A stretch of 64,000 bases of DNA, from the NCBI GenBank assembly GCA_963721435.1, contig CAVRJC010000006.1:496001-560000 (forward strand), given 5' to 3'. Under the pieces are notes generated by a model that was not told the DNA's origin, ran no database searches, and was given only the letters and a program-made list of their open reading frames with translations. Position numbers and translations under genes: made by a program. Of this stretch, positions 1-7,581 are shown one piece after another; positions within the stretch are counted from its first letter, which is position 1; each line of letters opens with the position of its first letter. Origin of the DNA: CAVRJC01 sp963721435. GTDB lineage: Bacteria > Actinomycetota > Acidimicrobiia > IMCC26256 > DASPTH01.

Positions 1-1197
1 GGCGCCGACATCAAGGCGTACAAGCCGTACCTCGAGTCGCGCTACCACGACGACTACGACCGCTGGCTCGCGTCGTACGACAACCCGTTCGCCGACCTGC
101 AGCGCAACCACGCGCAGCGCACGAAGAACTGGGACAGCGACGAGCGCATCCGTGACCTCGACGCCGACGGCATCGTCGCCGAGATCCTGTTCCCGAACAC
201 CATCCCGCCGTTCTTCCCGAGCTCCAACCTCGTCGCGGCGCCGCCGACGGCGGAGGAGTACGAGCTGCGGTGGGCGGGCCTCAAGGCGCACAACCGCTGG
301 ATGGTCGACTTTTGCGCGCAGGCGCCCGGACGGCGCGCCGGCATCGCGCAGATCCTCCTGAACGACGTCGACGACGCGGTGTCGGAAGTGGTGTGGAGCA
401 AGGAGGCGGGGCTCACCGGCGGGATCCTGCTGCCGGGCGTGCCGCCGGGCGCGTCCGTCGACCTCTACCACGCGCCGCGGTACGAGCCGATCTGGGCCGC
501 GTGTGCCGAGTACGACGTCGTCATCAACAACCACGGCGGCACGTCGGGCCCCGAGCCTCCGGGCGCGGGGAAGTTCCCGTCGTCGGGCGCGATGTTCATG
601 GTGGAGACGTCGTGGTTCTCGCACCGCACGCTGTGGCAGTTCATCTTCAGCGGCATCTTCGAGCGCTACCCGAACCTGAAGCTCGCGCTCACCGAGCAGG
701 GCACCGGGTGGGTGCCGGGAACGCTCGCGATGCTCGACGACTTCCACGCGCGCTTCACGTCGGGCAAGCAGAACATGGAGACGGTGTTCGCGGGCGAAGC
801 CGCGCGCGAGCTGTCGCTCACGCCGTCGGAGTACTTCCGGCGCAACGTGTTCATGGGATCGAGCTTCCTGCGCCCGCAGGAGTGCAAGCTGCGCCACGAG
901 ATCGGCGTCGACAACATCATGTGGGGGAGCGACTACCCGCACAACGAGGGCACCACGCCGTACTCGCACCAGGCGCTGCGCTACACGTTCGCGGGCGTCG
1001 ACCCGAGCGAGGTGCGCACGATGCTCAGCGTGGTGGCCGCGAAGGTCTACGACTTCGACCTCGACCATCTCGACGGCCTCGCCGCCGACATCGGCCCGAC
1101 GGTGGACGAGGTGTCGCGGCCGCTGCCCGACGCCGAGATCCCGCCCGACGGCAAGAGCACGGTCTGGTTCGAGAAGGTCGAACGCCGGCCCTTCTAG
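1..1197 (+). CDS. Amidohydrolase-2 family metal hydrolase, 5' end cut by window
   Basis: Open from the first base of the window, so the N-terminus and its usual metal-binding D-x-H motif lie upstream. The visible 398 residues look like the TIM-barrel amidohydrolase family 2 (PF04909; decarboxylases and hydrolases of acyl or aromatic acids). Family-like marks include NNHGG in mid-protein, TEQGTGW, and a late GSDYPH in which the Asp is the expected catalytic base. The substrate cannot be told. A paralogue lies at 33251-34732, and both sit next to short-chain dehydrogenases, which suggests a shared catabolic theme. It is followed after 52 bases by an SDR on the same strand. Confidence 0.8.
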   Translation, partial: GADIKAYKPYLESRYHDDYDRWLASYDNPFADLQRNHAQRTKNWDSDERIRDLDADGIVAEILFPNTIPPFFPSSNLVAAPPTAEEYELRWAGLKAHNRWMVDFCAQAPGRRAGIAQILLNDVDDAVSEVVWSKEAGLTGGILLPGVPPGASVDLYHAPRYEPIWAACAEYDVVINNHGGTSGPEPPGAGKFPSSGAMFMVETSWFSHRTLWQFIFSGIFERYPNLKLALTEQGTGWVPGTLAMLDDFHARFTSGKQNMETVFAGEAARELSLTPSEYFRRNVFMGSSFLRPQECKLRHEIGVDNIMWGSDYPHNEGTTPYSHQALRYTFAGVDPSEVRTMLSVVAAKVYDFDLDHLDGLAADIGPTVDEVSRPLPDAEIPPDGKSTVWFEKVERRPF

Positions 1198-1249
1198 CTC
1201 GCGCAGTTCTGGAGTTCGCAATCGACATCCAACCAAGGGGAGTGCACGC

Positions 1250-2162
1250 GTGAAGGATCTCAACGGCAAGGTCGGCGTCGTCACGGGTGGCGCGGGCGGC
1301 ATCGGCAAGGCGATCGGTGTCGCGATGCTCGAGGAGGGCATGCAGGTCGTGCTCGCCGACGTGCTCGACGGCCCGTTGCAGGAGGCAGTGCAGGAGATCG
1401 GCTCCGACGACCTCATCGGCGTGACCGCCGACGTCACGTCGTACGAGTCGATGTGCGACCTGCGTGACGCCGCGATCGCGAAGTTCGGTGGCGTGCACGT
1501 GATCTGCAACAACGCCGGTGTCGGCTCGGGCGCCAAGGGCAACATGTGGGAGCACCACCTCAACGACTGGAAGTGGTCGATCGACGTGAACGTGCTCGGG
1601 ATCGTCAACGGGATCAACGCGTTCGTGCCGACGCTCGTCGCGCAGAACGAGGGTCACGTCGTCAACACGTCGTCGGGCAACGGCGGCTTCACGCCCATGG
1701 TGAACAGCGCGATCTATCCGGTCACCAAGGCGGCGGTCACCACGATCTCCGAGTGTCTGTGGGGGCAGCTCCGCCAGATCGACTCCAACGTCAGCGTGTC
1801 GATCCTCTACCCGTCGAGCAAGACCCCGGGCGTGCTCGCGACCGGCATCTGGAACGCGGGTGCCAACCGTCCGGAGCGCTACTCGCGCGGTGACGACGAG
1901 ACGGAGCCGGCGGGGCGCGACGCGCTCGCGCGAGTACATCGCGCGCGCGAAGGAGGCGGGCCAGGAGGTGCAGATCGCGCCGCTGTCGGAAGTGGCCGCG
2001 CTGTGCATCGACGGCATCAAGAACGACAACTTCTGGGCGACGTACCCGAGCGAGCGGCAGGAGGCACAGCTGCGGGCCCGCGTCGAGTCGCAGGTCAACC
2101 AGACGCCGCCCGACTACCTGCTCAACGTCACGCTCATGGCGCCGCCGCCGAAGAAGAGCTGA
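1250..2162 (+). CDS. Short-chain dehydrogenase/reductase, frameshifted near 1915-1935
   Basis: NAD(P)-dependent oxidoreductase of the classical SDR family. The N-terminal part shows the GGAGGIGK cofactor loop, CNNAG, the Ser of NTSSG and the catalytic YPVTK. The reading frame then slips: after about residue 220 the original frame gives arginine-rich nonsense, while the next frame resumes SDR-like sequence (EYIARAKEAGQEVQI, then NFWATYP) and stops at 2162. The span is 913 bases, so one net extra base (or two missing). The break lies in a CG-rich tract and could be a sequencing indel. The GTG start is set by AAGGGGAG eight bases upstream. The substrate is unknown; it is probably co-transcribed with the upstream amidohydrolase. 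Confidence 0.75.
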
Positions 2163-2180
2163 CCAACGAAGCGCTGAGCG

Positions 2181-3275
2181 CTACGCCGTCGCGTCGCCGG
2201 GGATCTCGCCCGCGCCGTCGACGGCGTGCACGACGAACGCAGTGGCCTCGAGCCCGGTCGCGGCGTGGTAGCTGCGCACGGCCTTGGCGGCGACGTTGTC
2301 GGCGTGATTGCGCTGCACCAGCGCGACCACGCAGCCGCCGAAGCCCGCGCCGGTGAGACGCGCGCCCGCGGCGCCGTTGTCGACGAGCAACTCGACGAGC
2401 AGGTCGAGCTCGGGCGTCGACACGCCGTAGTCGTCGCGGAGGCTGGCGTGACTCTCGCGCAACAACGCGCCGAGCGCGGCGAGGTCGTCGGCGAGGAGGG
2501 CGTCGACGGTCGCGAGCACGCGTGCGTTCTCGCTGACGACGTGACGCGCGCGCGGCGCGCGCACCACCTGATCAGGCGTCGCGTCGCGCAGGCTCTCGAG
2601 CCCGAGCTCGGACGCGATCGATTCGCACTCGGCGCGCCGCGCCGCGTACTCGCTGCCCGCGAGCGTGCGCGGGAGGCCGCTGTGCACGACGAGCACCGCG
2701 ATGCCCGACGGCAGTGGCACCGGCGTGATCTCGAGCGCGCGGCAGTCGATCAGGAGCGCGTGCCCGGCCCGGCCGAAGATCGAGCTGAGCTGGTCCATGA
2801 GCCCGCCCGGGACCCCGGTGGCGAGCACCTCGGCGTCGAGTGCGAGCTGCGCGAGGGCGCGACCGTCGAGCTCGAGGCCGGCGCGTTCGGTCAGCGCGAT
2901 GGCACAGGCGACTGCCAGCGCCGAGCTCGACGACAGGCCCGACCCGATCGGGACCGTGGATGCGACCGACAGGGCGCAGCCGCTCAGTACCCCGCCGCGG
3001 TCGGCGATCGCCCGGACGACTCCGGCGACGAAGCGACCCCAGGTGGGCGCGACCGTGCGGGGCTCGGTGCTGCCGTCGGTCGCGATCTCGACCCGGCCGG
3101 GAACGTCGGCCGAGTGCGCCCGCACGAGATCGCCGAGGTCGGGATTCGAGACGACGAGGCACCCGCGGTCGATCGCCATCGGCAGGACGAAGCCGCCGTT
3201 GTAGTCGGTGTGGTCTCCCATGAGGTTCACCCGCCCCGGTGCCAGGAATCGTCGGGGCGGCGGCATGCGCGTCAC
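2181..3275 (-). CDS. galK: Galactokinase
   Basis: GHMP-family sugar kinase of 364 residues, a little shorter than E. coli GalK. It phosphorylates galactose at C1 with ATP as the first step of the Leloir pathway in the cytoplasm. The N-terminal substrate signature GRVNLMGDHTDYNGG is close to the GalK consensus, and the ATP-binding loop reads PIGSGLSSSSALAVA. A C-terminal LTGAGFGGCVVAL motif is the third GHMP motif. No galT or galE is visible nearby, so the gene stands alone; a related GHMP sugar kinase cannot be fully excluded. It converges on the SDR with an 18-base gap. Confidence 0.88.
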   Translation of the reverse strand: MTRMPPPRRFLAPGRVNLMGDHTDYNGGFVLPMAIDRGCLVVSNPDLGDLVRAHSADVPGRVEIATDGSTEPRTVAPTWGRFVAGVVRAIADRGGVLSGCALSVASTVPIGSGLSSSSALAVACAIALTERAGLELDGRALAQLALDAEVLATGVPGGLMDQLSSIFGRAGHALLIDCRALEITPVPLPSGIAVLVVHSGLPRTLAGSEYAARRAECESIASELGLESLRDATPDQVVRAPRARHVVSENARVLATVDALLADDLAALGALLRESHASLRDDYGVSTPELDLLVELLVDNGAAGARLTGAGFGGCVVALVQRNHADNVAAKAVRSYHAATGLEATAFVVHAVDGAGEIPGDATA

Positions 3276-3301
3276 GGGCGAAGACTACGAGGGGCTCTGA
3301 C

Positions 3302-3330
3302 TTCAACCTGGCGCGGAAATCGCCGATACT
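3302..3330 (+). promoter_or_regulatory. Predicted promoter of the DUF6159-like gene, leaderless
   Basis: TTCAAC (3302-3307) and GATACT (3325-3330) are separated by 17 bases, close to sigma-70 -35 and -10 boxes. The ATG at 3337 lies only six bases after the -10 box and no Shine-Dalgarno sequence is present, so the mRNA probably begins at or beside the start codon. Confidence 0.45.
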
Positions 3331-3336
3331 GGTGGC

Positions 3337-4215
3337 ATGACTCGCTTCCAGACTTCGTGGGAGATCGCCAAGCGCTCGTGGGCGGTCCTCAAGTCCGACA
3401 AGTCGCTGGCCTGGTTCCCGGTGTTCGCGTTCCTCGCCTCGATCGCCGTGTTCGCGGTGTTCGCCGGTCTGGTCGCCGCCATCGGCCTCGACGGCGGTGC
3501 CACCAAGGATTCGCTCCAGCCCGTCGGCTGGGTGCTGATCGCGGTCGGCTACCTCGCGCTCGCGTTCGTGCAGACCTACTTCCTCGCGGGCCTCGTCGCG
3601 GGCGCCGACCAGCGGCTGCACGGCCGGGACTCCACGGTGCGAGGCGCGCTCGACGTGGCGAACTCGCGGCTGCACCGCCTGCTGCCGTGGGCGGCCGTCT
3701 CCGCGACAGTGAGCATCATCATCAACCAGCTCGAGCGTCAGGGCATCGTGGGCCAGATCATCGGCTCGCTCGTCGGGTTGGCCTGGAACCTGGTCACCTT
3801 CCTCACCGTCCCGATCCTCGTGCTCGAAGACGTCGGCATCGGCACCGCGTTCAAGCGCTCCAAGGACCTCTTCAAGAAGACCTGGGGTGAGAACGTCGTC
3901 GGCCAGGCCGGCCTCGGCATCATCGGGTTCCTCGCCATGATCCCCGGCCTCCTCGTGATCGGGCTCGGTGTCGCCACCGGGTCGGTCGTCGTCGCCGTCG
4001 TGATCGGCGCGGTCGGGGTGGCGTGGATCATCGTGGCGTCGACCGTCGTCGCGGCGCTGAGCGGCATCTACCGCACCGCCCTCTACTGGTACGCCTCCAC
4101 CGGCACCGTGCCCGGCGACTTCGAAGGCATCGACTTCCAGGGCGCGTTCCGGCCTCGTCGTATCAACCCGCGCGGCATGTTCGGTGGCGGCACCGGAGGC
4201 TTCAACCCCAACTGA
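3337..4215 (+). CDS. DUF6159-like multi-pass membrane protein
   Basis: A 292-residue integral membrane protein with about five or six hydrophobic segments (roughly residues 27-55, 65-90, 105-135, 140-165, 195-220 and 220-250). A short cytoplasmic N-terminus (FQTSWEIAKRSWAVLKSDK) resembles the DUF6159 family of unknown function. The C-terminal tail is glycine- and arginine-rich. No enzymatic motif is visible. The gene is transcribed away from galK and is probably leaderless. The family assignment rests on the N-terminal motif and topology only. Confidence 0.7.
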   Translation: MTRFQTSWEIAKRSWAVLKSDKSLAWFPVFAFLASIAVFAVFAGLVAAIGLDGGATKDSLQPVGWVLIAVGYLALAFVQTYFLAGLVAGADQRLHGRDSTVRGALDVANSRLHRLLPWAAVSATVSIIINQLERQGIVGQIIGSLVGLAWNLVTFLTVPILVLEDVGIGTAFKRSKDLFKKTWGENVVGQAGLGIIGFLAMIPGLLVIGLGVATGSVVVAVVIGAVGVAWIIVASTVVAALSGIYRTALYWYASTGTVPGDFEGIDFQGAFRPRRINPRGMFGGGTGGFNPN

Positions 4216-4303
4216 GGCGGTGATAGGCCATCCCAGCTCTCGGGTCGCTCAAGGCGCTGTCGCCAGGATGACCTCTTGTGGCCACCCCACCGCCTTTCGC
4301 TCC

Positions 4304-4309
4304 TAACCT
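4304..4309 (+). promoter_or_regulatory. Predicted -10 box (TAACCT), leaderless
   Basis: TAACCT lies six bases before the ATG at 4316 of the PAC2-family gene, with no Shine-Dalgarno sequence in between. No convincing -35 box was seen at 17 bases. Confidence 0.35.
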
Positions 4310-4315
4310 GACGCG

Positions 4316-5157
4316 ATGGCCCCGCTCATCGAGATCGACGCGCTCCCGGGGCTTCGTGATCCGGTGATGGTCATCGTGCTCTCGGGCTGGGTCGACGCGG
4401 GGATGGCGGGCGCCGGCGCGATGGCGGTGCTCACCGAGCAGCTCGAGTCGAAGCGCACGTTCGGGCGCATCGACCTCTCCGATCTCCTCGACCTCCAGCA
4501 GACGCGCCCGACCGTCCGCCTCGCTGCCGGCGCGCGCGCGAGGTCGTGTGGCCGTCGATCGACCTCATCGCGGGCACGTTGGGCCGCGACGTCGTGCTCG
4601 TCGTCGGGCCCGAGCCGTCGCTGCGCTGGCAGGCGGTGCTCGGTGAGCTCACGGAGTTGGCCACGCGCCTCGGCGTCACGCGGGCGTTCACGCTGGGCGG
4701 GATCCCGAGCGTCGCATCGCATCGCCGTCCCGTGCACGTCCTCGCGACGGGCACGAGCGCGGAGCTGGTCGCCGAGATCGGTGGGTGGCGCAGCGACTAC
4801 GAAGGCCCCGGCGGCGCGGCCAGCGTGCTCCAGGTGATGCTCGGCGGCGCGGGGATCCCCGCCGTGGCGCTCTGGGCCCAGGTGCCGCACTACGTCGCGG
4901 GAGGCCCGTCGCCGATCGCCATCCGCGCGGTGCTGGCACGGCTGCGCGAGCTCGGCGGCGTGCAGGTCGATCTCACCTCGCTCGACGAGCAGACCCAGGC
5001 GTATGTGCAACGGGTCGATGCCGGTCTCTCCGACCGTCCCGACGTCGCCGAGGTCGTGCGTGCGATCGAGGCCGACACCGGCGACGAGGACGCCCCGCTC
5101 CCGAGCGGCGACGAGCTCGCGTCGGAGATCGAACGCTTCTTGCGCGACCAGTCCTGA
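4316..5157 (+). CDS. PAC2 family protein, frameshifted near 4525-4545
   Basis: Matches the PAC2 family (proteasome-assembly-chaperone-like fold), common in actinobacteria that carry a proteasome. The N-terminal part reads LSGWVDAGMAGAGA and QTRPTVRL; the frame then breaks in the tract GGCGCGCGCGCGAGG, and the second frame resumes with EVVWPSIDLIAG, VVLVVGPEPSLRW, TLGGIPS and ends at 5157. The 842-base span is not a multiple of three. Each half alone lacks part of the fold, so a single gene with an indel (probably a sequencing error in the CG repeat) is more likely than two genes. The role in this organism is unknown. Confidence 0.75.
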
Positions 5158-5194
5158 ATCGGGCAGCCGGTGGCAGGCCGGTGGCAGGCCGGCG

Positions 5195-5222
5195 GGCCGG
5201 GGCAGGGTCGGCCCTGCCGGCC
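5195..5222 (+). terminator. Hairpin after the PAC2 gene
   Basis: GGCCGG-(GG)-CAGGG pairs with CCCTG-CCGGCC around a four-base loop, giving an 11-bp GC stem with a two-base bulge, 37 bases past the stop codon. No U-run follows, as is usual for high-GC actinobacterial terminators. Confidence 0.5.
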
Positions 5223-5328
5223 CACCACGCAGTCCCAGTGAACACCCACACTGCCGAATGGGGAAGTGCGGGCGCTGGCGCGGTACAACGACAGGCGTCG
5301 CGACGGAGATCGCCTCCAAGGAGAATCC

Positions 5329-5640
5329 ATGAGTGTCGTCAAGATCAACGCCATCTCGGTGCCGGCGGAGCGGGTCGAGGAGTTCGAAGCGAGGTTCGCG
5401 GCGCGTGCGGGCGAGGTCTCGAGCTCGCCGGGCTTCGAGCAGTTCGAGCTGCTGCGGCCCACCGACGAGCACGACACCTACTTCGTGTACACCCGGTGGC
5501 GCTCCGAGGACGACTTCCAGGCGTGGGTCGCGAGCCCGGCGTTCGCGCACGGCCACCGCGCGCACAGCGAGCAGGGCCCGGTGAGCTCGCACAGCGAGCT
5601 GTGGCAGTTCGAGGTCATCCAGCACGAGGACGCGGGGTAG
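5329..5640 (+). CDS. MhuD-like haem-degrading monooxygenase (ABM domain)
   Basis: A 103-residue ferredoxin-like alpha/beta-barrel (antibiotic biosynthesis monooxygenase, ABM) protein. The N-terminus VVKINAI and the central SPGFEQFELLRP closely resemble mycobacterial MhuD, which cleaves haem to release iron and mycobilin. The catalytic residues known for MhuD appear to be present: Asn7, Trp66, and a His at 74 or 76 in the HGHRAH segment (one or two residues shorter than MhuD there). The start is the ATG preceded by AAGGAG at 5318-5323. Role inferred: haem iron recovery in the cytosol. A general ABM protein is the alternative. Confidence 0.75.
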   Translation: MSVVKINAISVPAERVEEFEARFAARAGEVSSSPGFEQFELLRPTDEHDTYFVYTRWRSEDDFQAWVASPAFAHGHRAHSEQGPVSSHSELWQFEVIQHEDAG

Positions 5641-5663
5641 GCCGTCGCTCGCCCGCGCGGCAG

Positions 5664-5669
5664 TAGCCT
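5664..5669 (+). promoter_or_regulatory. Predicted -10 box (TAGCCT)
   Basis: TAGCCT lies nine bases before the ATG at 5679, with no Shine-Dalgarno sequence in between. The same hexamer precedes ffh and cdsA at similar distances. Confidence 0.35.
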
Positions 5670-5678
5670 GCGCGACTC

Positions 5679-6044
5679 ATGTCAGCCCTGTTCGACTTCC
5701 ACAAGGTCTGGGGCTACGTCGCGATCTCCGCGAACGCGATCGCCGGTGTCATCGCCCTGATCGCGTGGCGCATGCGCAAGGCACGTGGTCGCTGGGTCTG
5801 GATCGTCACGATCATCGCCGAGGCGATGATGATGCTGCAGGTACTCGTGGGTGCGATCCTCGTCGCGAGCAAGGATTACTCGGCGCCGCGCTTCCACATG
5901 TTCTACGGGTTCCTCGCGTTCATCACGGTCGGGCTCGCGTACCAGTACCGCACGCAGATGCGCGGGCGGGCGGAGATGTTCTACGGGCTCGTCGGGCTGT
6001 TCCTGATGGGCCTCGGGATACGCGCGGTCATGCAGGTGTCGTGA
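5679..6044 (+). CDS. Small four-helix membrane protein of unknown function
   Basis: 121 residues with four predicted transmembrane segments (about 8-30, 41-63, 71-88 and 98-118) joined by short loops. A basic loop (RMRKARGR) follows helix 1. No known domain is recognised. Its stop codon overlaps the start of ddl (TGATG), so the two are probably translated together. The role is unknown. Confidence 0.65.
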   Translation: MSALFDFHKVWGYVAISANAIAGVIALIAWRMRKARGRWVWIVTIIAEAMMMLQVLVGAILVASKDYSAPRFHMFYGFLAFITVGLAYQYRTQMRGRAEMFYGLVGLFLMGLGIRAVMQVS

Positions 6045-7573
6045 TGCCGGAGGAGGTGGTGCCGGCTCACTCGATGCCCGCGAAGCGACGCGTGTTGCTC
6101 ATCTTCGGTGGTCGCTCCGCCGAGCACGACGTGTCCCGCGTCACCGCGGTCGCGGTCGCGCGCGCGCTCGATCCCGAACGGTACGACGTCGTGCCCCTCG
6201 CCATCACCACCGACGGCCAGTGGCTGCTCGCCGACAGTGCGCGCGCCGCGCTCGACGCCGGTGCGGGCGCGTTCCCCGACGCGTTCCTGGTCGACGGCGC
6301 GCACGCGGCCGGGCTCGGGGAGCTGGTCGCGCTCTCGGGCTCCACGCCGCCGGGCTCGAAGCTCGCGGCGCGCGCCTCGCTCGACGTCGACGTCGTGCTC
6401 CCGCTCCTCCACGGGCCGTACGGCGAAGACGGAACGGTGCAGGGCCTGCTGGAGCTCGCCAACCTGCCCTACGTCGGCTCCGGAGTCGTGGGCTCCGCGG
6501 TTGCGATGGACAAGGTGATGATGAAGCGCGCGTTCGCCGCGTGCGGCCTCGCCACCGCGCGGCACCTTCCGTTCCGCGACGGGGGCGACATCGGTGCGTT
6601 CCTCGACGCGGTCGAGGCGGAGCTCGGCTACCCGTGTTTCGTGAAGCCTGCCAACCTCGGGTCGTCGGTCGGGGTGTCGAAGGCCGTCGACCGCGCATCA
6701 CTCGTCACCGCGTGCGCGGTCGCGCTCGATTTCGACGAGTGGATCCTCGTCGAGGAGGCGATCACCGGCCGCGAGATCGAAGTCGCGGTGCTGGGCGACG
6801 ACCCGCCCGAGGCTTCGGTGCCCGGTGAGATCGTGCCCGGCGCCGAGTTCTACACCTACGCGGACAAGTACGAGCACGACGACGCCCAGCTGCACGCACC
6901 CGCGGTGCTCTCCGAAGAACAGGCTCGCGCCGCGCAGGAGCTCGCGGTGGCGGCGTTCGAGGCATGTCGGTGCGAGGCCATGGCGCGCGTCGACCTCTTC
7001 TTCGAGGAGATCGGGCCGAGTGGCGCCCCCGGGCGCGGCTTCCTGGTGAACGAGGTCAACACGATCCCGGGATTCACCCCGATCTCGATGTACCCGCGCC
7101 TGTGGGAGGTGTCGGGCCTGTCGTACTCCGCGCTCCTCGACCGGCTCATCGACCTTGCGATCGAACGTCACGACCGGCGGGCGCGACGCGCCGGTCGTCA
7201 ACGCGGAATTGACCTACAGGTTCACCACCGGGCAGGTGAAGGTGCGGGTGATGCCGTCGACGGCTTGGATCTGCGAGACGACCTGCTTGCCGAGGTCGTC
7301 GAGCGTCGCCGCGGTGGTGTGCACGATCACGTCGTAGGGCCCCGTCACCGACGCGGCGGAGACGACGCCGTCGATGCCGCGAGCGGCCTCCGCGACCTTC
7401 ACCGACTTCCCGACCTCGGTCTGGATCAGCACGTACGCGGTGACGCTCATCCTTGCCTCCGCTCTTGGCAGCTCCGTTGCCGGGCCGCTCGGGCCACGGC
7501 TCGCTGCGCCGCAGGATACCTGCGGCGCTGGCCGCTCGCCTCGGGGAGCCCCTTCCCGAGGCGGTGGGGCTGA
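6044..7573 (+). CDS. ddl: D-alanine--D-alanine ligase, C-terminus probably altered by an indel
   Basis: ATP-grasp ligase that makes D-Ala-D-Ala for peptidoglycan. Visible marks are FGGRSAEHDVS (N-terminal), LLHGPYGEDGTVQG, SSVGVSK, EEAITGREIEVAVLG and NEVNTIPGFTPISMYP, the last carrying Mg ligands. The family domain ends near 7170 (about 375 residues). The open frame then continues for about 130 residues of low-complexity sequence antisense to the Lrp-type gene at 7214-7450. One frame over, a stop at 7210-7212 would end the protein just before that gene, so a one-base indel in the CG-rich tract around 7175-7195 is likely. ATG 6044 overlaps the upstream stop; ATG 6074 is an alternative start. 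Confidence 0.8.
   Translation: MPEEVVPAHSMPAKRRVLLIFGGRSAEHDVSRVTAVAVARALDPERYDVVPLAITTDGQWLLADSARAALDAGAGAFPDAFLVDGAHAAGLGELVALSGSTPPGSKLAARASLDVDVVLPLLHGPYGEDGTVQGLLELANLPYVGSGVVGSAVAMDKVMMKRAFAACGLATARHLPFRDGGDIGAFLDAVEAELGYPCFVKPANLGSSVGVSKAVDRASLVTACAVALDFDEWILVEEAITGREIEVAVLGDDPPEASVPGEIVPGAEFYTYADKYEHDDAQLHAPAVLSEEQARAAQELAVAAFEACRCEAMARVDLFFEEIGPSGAPGRGFLVNEVNTIPGFTPISMYPRLWEVSGLSYSALLDRLIDLAIERHDRRARRAGRQRGIDLQVHHRAGEGAGDAVDGLDLRDDLLAEVVERRRGGVHDHVVGPRHRRGGDDAVDAASGLRDLHRLPDLGLDQHVRGDAHPCLRSWQLRCRAARATARCAAGYLRRWPLASGSPFPRRWG
7214..7450 (-). CDS. Lrp/AsnC-type RAM domain protein (no DNA-binding domain)
   Basis: 78 residues forming only the RAM (ligand-sensing) alpha-beta sandwich of Lrp/AsnC regulators: TAYVLIQTEVGK, GVVSAASVTGPYDVIVH and a C-terminal beta strand. 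It lacks the helix-turn-helix, so it cannot bind DNA alone and may bind amino acids or partner with full-length Lrp proteins. Stand-alone RAM proteins are common in actinobacteria. It lies downstream of pckG on the same strand but two strong hairpins separate them, so it probably has its own promoter. Confidence 0.78.
   Translation of the reverse strand: MSVTAYVLIQTEVGKSVKVAEAARGIDGVVSAASVTGPYDVIVHTTAATLDDLGKQVVSQIQAVDGITRTFTCPVVNL
7506..7528 (-). terminator. Hairpin between pckG and the RAM gene
   Basis: GCGCCGCAGG and CCTGCGGCGC form a perfect 10-bp stem with a three-base ATA loop. It is the second of two hairpins downstream of pckG on the minus strand. Confidence 0.5.
7538..7562 (-). terminator. 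Hairpin just downstream of pckG
   Basis: GCCTCGGG and CCCGAGGC form an 8-bp stem with a nine-base loop, about 20 bases past the pckG stop on the minus strand. With the 7506-7528 hairpin it makes a likely tandem terminator. Confidence 0.5.
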
Positions 7574-7581
7574 TCGTAGGG

